64,000 nt of DNA from Micromonospora sediminimaris (GTDB taxonomy: Bacteria; Actinomycetota; Actinomycetes; Mycobacteriales; Micromonosporaceae): positions 1 through 64,000 of the forward strand of contig FOLJ01000011.1 in assembly GCA_900112325.1 (NCBI GenBank), written 5' to 3'. The position numbers were made by a program, and so were the translations under genes. Below, in pieces: positions 59,912 to 64,000 of the stretch; the stretch's first letter is position 1; each line of letters starts with the position of its first letter. The notes under the pieces are model-generated. The model searched no databases, was not told the origin of the DNA, and saw only the letters and a list, made by a program, of their open reading frames with translations.

Positions 59912-61762
59912 ATGGTTGCTCCGGCTACCGTTCGGGGTATCGATCAGGCCCCTACGTCCCACCCGAAACTTCTCGCCTGGGTCCGTGAGGTCGCTGAACT
60001 GACCACCCCTGACCAGGTCGTCTGGGTGGACGGGTCCGACCAGGAATGGCGTCGCCTCACCGACGAACTTGTCGAAGCCGGCACGCTCATCCGACTGAAC
60101 CCCGAGAAGAAGCCCAACTCCTTCTACGCGCGTACCGACCCGACGGACGTCGCCCGGGTCGAGGAGCGCACCTTCATCTGTTCCGTGGACGAAGCGGACG
60201 CCGGGCCCACCAACAACTGGATGGCGCCGGCCGAGATGAAGCGGACCATGACGGAGCTCTACCGCGGCTCGATGCGCGGCCGGACGATGTACGTCATCCC
60301 GTTCTGCATGGGCCCGGTCGAGGCCGAGAACCCGATGTTCGGCGTCGAGATCACCGACAGCCCGTACGTGGTCGCCTCGATGCGGATCATGACTCGGATG
60401 GGCGCCTCCGTCCTTCAGGCCATGGGTGACGACGCCGACTTCGTGCACGCCCTGCACTCGATCGGCGCGCCGCTGGCCCCCGGACAGCAGGACGTGGCCT
60501 GGCCGTGCAACGACACCAAGTACATCTCCCACTTCCCGGAGACCCGCGAGATCTGGTCCTACGGCTCCGGGTACGGCGGCAACTCGCTGCTCGGCAAGAA
60601 GTGCTACTCGCTGCGGATCGCCAGCGTGATGGGACGCGACGAGGGCTGGCTCGCCGAGCACATGCTGATCCTGAAGATCACCTCGCCGGAGGGGAAGGTC
60701 TACCACATCGCCGGTGCCTTCCCGTCGGCCTGCGGCAAGACCAACCTGGCCATGCTGGAGCCGACCATCCCCGGCTGGAAGGTCGAGACGATCGGCGACG
60801 ACATAGCCTGGATGCGGTTCGGCCCGGACGGGCGGCTCTACGCGGTCAACCCGGAGTACGGCCTGTTCGGCGTCGCCCCGGGCACCGACTGGAAGACCAA
60901 CGCCAACGCCATGCGTACGTTGGACCGGGGCAACTCCATCTTCACAAACGTCGCCCTCACCGACGACGGTGACATCTGGTGGGAGGGCATGGGCGAACCG
61001 CCGGCCCACCTGATCGACTGGAAGGGCAACGACTGGACGCCGGAGAGCGAGAACCTCTCCTCGCACGCGAACAGCCGCTTCTGCACCCCGATCACCCAGT
61101 GCCCGATCCTGGCCGAGGACTACTACGACCCCAACGGCGTACCGATCGACGCGATCCTGTTCGGTGGCCGGCGGCGCGACACCGTACCGCTGGTCACCGA
61201 GGCCCGCGACTGGGTGCACGGCGTCTACATGGGCGCCACACTCTCCTCGGAGACCACGGCCGCCGCCTCCGGTGCGGTCGGTGTGGTCCGTCGCGACCCG
61301 ATGGCGATGCTGCCCTTCATCGGCTACCACGGTGGCGACTACTTCCGGCACTGGATCGAGATGGGTAAGGGTGCCGACGGCGACGAGTCGAAGCTGCCCA
61401 AGGTCTACTACGTCAACTGGTTCCGCAAGGATCCGGAGGGCGGCTTCCTCTGGCCGGGCTTCGGCGAGAACTCGCGGGTGCTCAAGTGGATCGTCGAGCG
61501 GATCGAGGGCCGGGCGGACGCCGTGGAGACCCCGATCGGCATGGTGCCGACCCTGGACTCCCTGGACGTCGAGGGGCTGGACATGACGCCGGAGGACGTC
61601 CGGATCGCGCTGAAGGTGGACCCGGACGAGTGGCGCAACGAGCTGCCGCTGGTCACCGAGTGGTTCGAGAAGTTCGGCGACAAGCTGCCCGGTGTCCTCT
61701 GGGCCGAGCTGGACGCCCTGCGGGCTCGACTCGATGCGGAGCAGCCGCAGCAGGGGGTGTGA
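59912..61762 (+). CDS. pckG: Phosphoenolpyruvate carboxykinase (GTP)
   Basis: A 616-residue GTP-dependent PEPCK. Visible parts are the substrate region YGSGYGGNSLLGKKC, the P-loop FPSACGKTNLAML near residue 275 and metal-binding GDDIAWM. It converts oxaloacetate plus GTP to PEP plus CO2, the first step of gluconeogenesis and part of the anaplerotic node. The ATG at 59912 is preceded by AGGAG. A Rex-like site upstream suggests that cytosolic redox state controls it. Confidence 0.96.
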   Translation: MVAPATVRGIDQAPTSHPKLLAWVREVAELTTPDQVVWVDGSDQEWRRLTDELVEAGTLIRLNPEKKPNSFYARTDPTDVARVEERTFICSVDEADAGPTNNWMAPAEMKRTMTELYRGSMRGRTMYVIPFCMGPVEAENPMFGVEITDSPYVVASMRIMTRMGASVLQAMGDDADFVHALHSIGAPLAPGQQDVAWPCNDTKYISHFPETREIWSYGSGYGGNSLLGKKCYSLRIASVMGRDEGWLAEHMLILKITSPEGKVYHIAGAFPSACGKTNLAMLEPTIPGWKVETIGDDIAWMRFGPDGRLYAVNPEYGLFGVAPGTDWKTNANAMRTLDRGNSIFTNVALTDDGDIWWEGMGEPPAHLIDWKGNDWTPESENLSSHANSRFCTPITQCPILAEDYYDPNGVPIDAILFGGRRRDTVPLVTEARDWVHGVYMGATLSSETTAAASGAVGVVRRDPMAMLPFIGYHGGDYFRHWIEMGKGADGDESKLPKVYYVNWFRKDPEGGFLWPGFGENSRVLKWIVERIEGRADAVETPIGMVPTLDSLDVEGLDMTPEDVRIALKVDPDEWRNELPLVTEWFEKFGDKLPGVLWAELDALRARLDAEQPQQGV

Positions 61763-61793
61763 TCGACGACGGATCCGGGCATCATCGGATCCC

Positions 61794-62642
61794 ATGAGGA
61801 CGGCCGCCGAGACCGAGGTCCGGCGGCCGTCCGCCGTCCGGGCGCTGACCGCACTGTTGGCGGTGACGGCCGCGGCCACCGTCGTGGTCGAGGTGCTCAA
61901 CTGGTGGTACGCCCCGGAGCAGGGCTTCGGACTCGCCGTACGCACCGGCTGGGCGATGCTGCGCTCGTTCGGCTTCCTGCTGCTCATCGGGCACGTCCGG
62001 CGCGGCCGGACGGTGGCCCGCCCGTTCGGCCTGATCCTCGCCGTCACCACGGTCTTCGCGCTCGGTCGGCTGATCGTGCCCCGCCAGGGCGTACCGCCGC
62101 TGCCCGGCCTGCTCGGCTTCGCCCTGCTCACCGCGCTCTGCGCGACAGTTGTCTGGCTGCTGTACCGGTCGCCGGCGCTCGCCGGGCACCTGGTGCGGCA
62201 GCGCTCCCGGCTGGTGATCGACCGCTCCGGCATCTCCTGGCGGGAAACCCCACCGCGCCGCCCGGAGGCGAGCGCCTGGCTGCTGACCGCCCGGGTAGCG
62301 GCCTTCACCTACAGCCCGCTGATGCTGGTGCCGGCCCTGGTCGCCACCGCCGCGATCCTCGACGGCCAACTGCTCGCCGTGCCCGCCGTGCTGCTCTGGC
62401 TGGGGGCCGGCATCGCGACCAGCTATCTGGTGCTGTTCTGCACGGCGTTCCTCCTCCGCGGCCGGAGTTGGGCGGGCACCCTGCTCATCGTGGTCACCGT
62501 CGCCGTGCTCGCCGTGGACCTTCCGTTGTGCTGGTGGCTGCTCGGCCTCGACGGCCTGATCCGCGACGGTGCACCCCTGATCGTCGCCGCCATGCTCACC
62601 GTCTACGGCATCCGCCGCGCCACCCACCCCACCCCCACCTGA
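61794..62642 (+). CDS. Integral membrane protein of unknown function
   Basis: A 282-residue protein with about seven hydrophobic segments (AVRALTALLAVTAAATVVVEVLNWWYAP, LIGHVRRGRTVARPFGLILAVTTVFALG, and others). It starts at the ATG at 61794, 31 bases after pck, and is probably co-transcribed with it. No characteristic domain was recognised. Confidence 0.7.
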   Translation: MRTAAETEVRRPSAVRALTALLAVTAAATVVVEVLNWWYAPEQGFGLAVRTGWAMLRSFGFLLLIGHVRRGRTVARPFGLILAVTTVFALGRLIVPRQGVPPLPGLLGFALLTALCATVVWLLYRSPALAGHLVRQRSRLVIDRSGISWRETPPRRPEASAWLLTARVAAFTYSPLMLVPALVATAAILDGQLLAVPAVLLWLGAGIATSYLVLFCTAFLLRGRSWAGTLLIVVTVAVLAVDLPLCWWLLGLDGLIRDGAPLIVAAMLTVYGIRRATHPTPT

Positions 62643-62664
62643 TCCCTCCCCGCCCCCCGCGCCC

Positions 62665-62744
62665 CAAGATCCGGGCAACTTCAGGGTTACTGCTGCCTCA
62701 GCCGGGCCCGAAGCAGCAGCAACAGGGAAGTTGCCCGGATCTTG
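62665..62744. repeat. 80-base palindromic element, family A
   Basis: Perfect 18-base terminal arms CAAGATCCGGGCAACTTC (62665-62682) and their complement (62727-62744). Inside, TGCTGC and GCAGCA pair again, so the element can fold into a long hairpin. A degenerate relative lies at 13874-13945. No ORF is present. Confidence 0.75.
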
Positions 62745-62786
62745 AACGCGTCAGGCGCGTCAGGCCCTGCCGGCCCGGCCCACCTG

Positions 62787-62853
62787 CTTGCTCTGCTTCA
62801 CCTGGCGCACAGGATCCGCGACGATCGCAGTGCGTTGGGTGAAGCAGAGCAAG
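62787..62853. repeat. 67-base palindromic element, family B
   Basis: Perfect 16-base arms CTTGCTCTGCTTCACC (62787-62802) and GGTGAAGCAGAGCAAG (62838-62853) around a 35-base loop containing GGATCCGCGACGATCGCAG. This looks like a dispersed palindrome of the genus; the copy number was not checked. Confidence 0.65.
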
Positions 62854-62994
62854 CGTGGCCGGTGTGCGGCGGGGCGGGTACGTGGTGGCCACTGCGGCCT
62901 CGCCGTGTCCCCGGGTGTGGGGGTGGCGGACGGGTGAGGTCGTCCCACCAGGGCGGTGGGGGTGCGGGTGGTGGGTGATGCGGAAGGAGGGGCC

Positions 62995-64000
62995 GTGCGG
63001 GACGAGTTCGACGTGGTGGTGGTCGGGGCGGGGCCGGCGGGGGCGGCTGCCGCGTTGGCGGCCCGACGGGCGGGTGCCGAGGTGTTGCTGTTGGACCGGG
63101 CCGAGTTTCCCCGGGACAAGGCCTGCGGTGACGGGATCGCCGCGCACGCGTTGGACGTACTCGCCGAACTGGGCGTGCGTGACGCGGTGGCCGACTTTGC
63201 GCCGGTGCCGGCGCTGCGGCTGGTGGCGCCGGACGGCGGTGCCGTGGCGCGGGCGTTGCCCAGGCCCGCGTACACGGTGCCGCGGCAGGTGTTCGACGCG
63301 CGGCTGGTGGCGGCGGCGGTCCGGGACGGCGTGCCGCTGGGCCGGCGGGCGGTGCGCCGGGTCGAGGTGCGTGCCGACCGGGTGGTGCTGGACGGGGAGA
63401 TCTCCGCCGGGGTGGTGGTGGGCGCCGACGGCGCCGGGTCCATCGTCCGTCATGCGCTCGGTGAGCCGAGCAATCCGGACCGTCACCTGGCGTTGGCCAT
63501 CCGGGGGTACGCGCCCGCGCCGCCCGGCCCACCCGCGCAGCTCATCGTCACCTCGGCGGCCCGTTGGCCGGCGTACGCCTGGTCGTTCCCGATCGGGGAC
63601 GGCCGCGCGAACGTCGGGTACGGGGAGGTCCTGCGGGGCGAGTCGCTGACCCGCGCGCACCTGCTCGACCGACTGGCCGCGCTGTTGCCGGGCACGGATC
63701 CGGGGGCGGTCAGCTCGCTGCGCGCCCATCATCTGCCGCTCTCCACCTTTCGGCCGGTGCCGGGGCGGGGCCGGGTGATGCTCGCCGGCGACGCGTTCTC
63801 GCTGATCAACCCGCTCACCGGCGAAGGGATCTTCTACGCGTTGCGCTCCGGCGCGCTGGCCGGGTACGCCGCGGTCGGGCCACCGGAGCACGCGGCACGA
63901 CGGTACGCGACCGCGCTGCGTCGCCGGCTCGGCACGCACCTTCGGCACAGCTCGACGGCGGCCTGGCTGGCCCGGCGTCGGTGGGTGGTGGACGCGGCGG
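62995..64000 (+). CDS. Geranylgeranyl reductase family flavoprotein, 3' truncated
   Basis: The gene starts with a GTG at 62995 preceded by AGGAGGGG and runs off the window end after 335 codons. The N-terminus DEFDVVVVGAGPAGAAAALAARRAGAEVLLLDR is an FAD-binding motif; FPRDKACGDG is typical of the geranylgeranyl reductase/FixC group, and GRVMLAGDAFSLINPLTGEGI is the second FAD motif. Such enzymes reduce isoprenoid double bonds, for example in menaquinone or lipids. The substrate cannot be told. About 50-100 residues may be missing at the C-terminus. Confidence 0.85.
   Translation, partial: MRDEFDVVVVGAGPAGAAAALAARRAGAEVLLLDRAEFPRDKACGDGIAAHALDVLAELGVRDAVADFAPVPALRLVAPDGGAVARALPRPAYTVPRQVFDARLVAAAVRDGVPLGRRAVRRVEVRADRVVLDGEISAGVVVGADGAGSIVRHALGEPSNPDRHLALAIRGYAPAPPGPPAQLIVTSAARWPAYAWSFPIGDGRANVGYGEVLRGESLTRAHLLDRLAALLPGTDPGAVSSLRAHHLPLSTFRPVPGRGRVMLAGDAFSLINPLTGEGIFYALRSGALAGYAAVGPPEHAARRYATALRRRLGTHLRHSSTAAWLARRRWVVDAA

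Larger units (their letters stand above)
62643..62994. other. Intergenic region with two palindromic repeats
   Basis: About 350 bases with no gene. It is mostly filled by two palindromic elements, described separately. The last 50 bases are G-rich and contain AGGAGG before the following GTG start. Confidence 0.5.

Noticed and set aside
59885..62308. Minus-strand open frame of 807 codons opposite pck
   Set aside because: The pck frame has clear PEPCK motifs; the antisense frame is low-complexity and is a GC-driven shadow.

Overview
The window looks like chromosomal DNA of a high-GC actinomycete, most likely Micromonosporaceae (Micromonospora or Salinispora type). The reasons are strong third-position GC, many GTG starts, TAnnnT -10 boxes lying 6-8 bases before start codons, a conservon-type GTPase, PknB-type kinases, and interspersed palindromes with arms such as GTTGATCATGAGGT. 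From memory, the gene order resembles Mycobacterium tuberculosis Rv3277-Rv3309 (GtrA, PH protein, birA, accD, accE, maf, accA, lpdA, gamma-glutamylcyclotransferase-like, amidohydrolase, pmmB, upp), with extra genes inserted. That synteny was not computed.

Layout. 0-5.4 kb: end of a conservon GTPase gene, an amino-acid-type solute-binding lipoprotein, a large protein joining an IS110-transposase-like N-terminus to a conservon-kinase-like tail, and an acidic conserved protein. 5.4-13.8 kb: a PadR/permease-prefix pair, the cytochrome bd operon cydABDC, and a BlaR/BlaI-type M56 protease and repressor pair immediately upstream. 14.3-20.9 kb: a nucleoside and deoxyribose catabolic group (short pseudo-aldehyde dehydrogenase, aldehyde dehydrogenase, deoC, upp, phosphosugar mutase) plus a GOLPH3-like protein. 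20.9-33.5 kb: a Ser/Thr kinase, an acyl-CoA mutase large subunit, an M20 amidohydrolase, a DUF4349 lipoprotein, a metallo-beta-lactamase-fold hydrolase, lpdA-type quinone reductase, and DUF998 and DedA membrane proteins.

33.8-35.2 kb: the most striking feature. A 17-codon leader peptide with three consecutive Thr codons is followed by a 15-bp GC hairpin and then a short threonyl-tRNA synthetase that lacks the N-terminal TGS and editing domains. It reads as a ribosome-mediated threonine attenuator controlling a spare ThrRS. 35.3-43.5 kb: DoxX/TetR with paired operators, guaB1, lysE and its LysR regulator, biotinylated carboxylase alpha subunit, and a DrrAB-type exporter followed by a 32-bp tandem repeat and a hairpin. 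43.5-51 kb: an O-methyltransferase, maf, a three-gene type VII secretion-like operon (mycosin, proline-rich substrate-like protein, small helical protein) partly in AT-richer DNA, accE, and a second kinase. 51-64 kb: GH25 lysozyme, Uma2 protein, M50 protease, ECF sigma factor with a membrane partner, accD, birA, PH protein, two GtrA proteins, GTP-dependent PEP carboxykinase with a Rex-like upstream site, a membrane protein, two palindromic repeats, and the start of a geranylgeranyl-reductase-type flavoprotein.

Functionally the window combines acyl-CoA carboxylation (accA, accE, accD and the biotin ligase birA), respiration and redox balance (cyd, lpdA, pck), nucleoside salvage, envelope sensing by kinases, and several small regulatory modules with visible operators. 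No rRNA, tRNA, CRISPR array or intact insertion sequence was seen. Most start codons were chosen by Shine-Dalgarno sequence, by a leaderless -10 spacing, or by coupling to the upstream stop.
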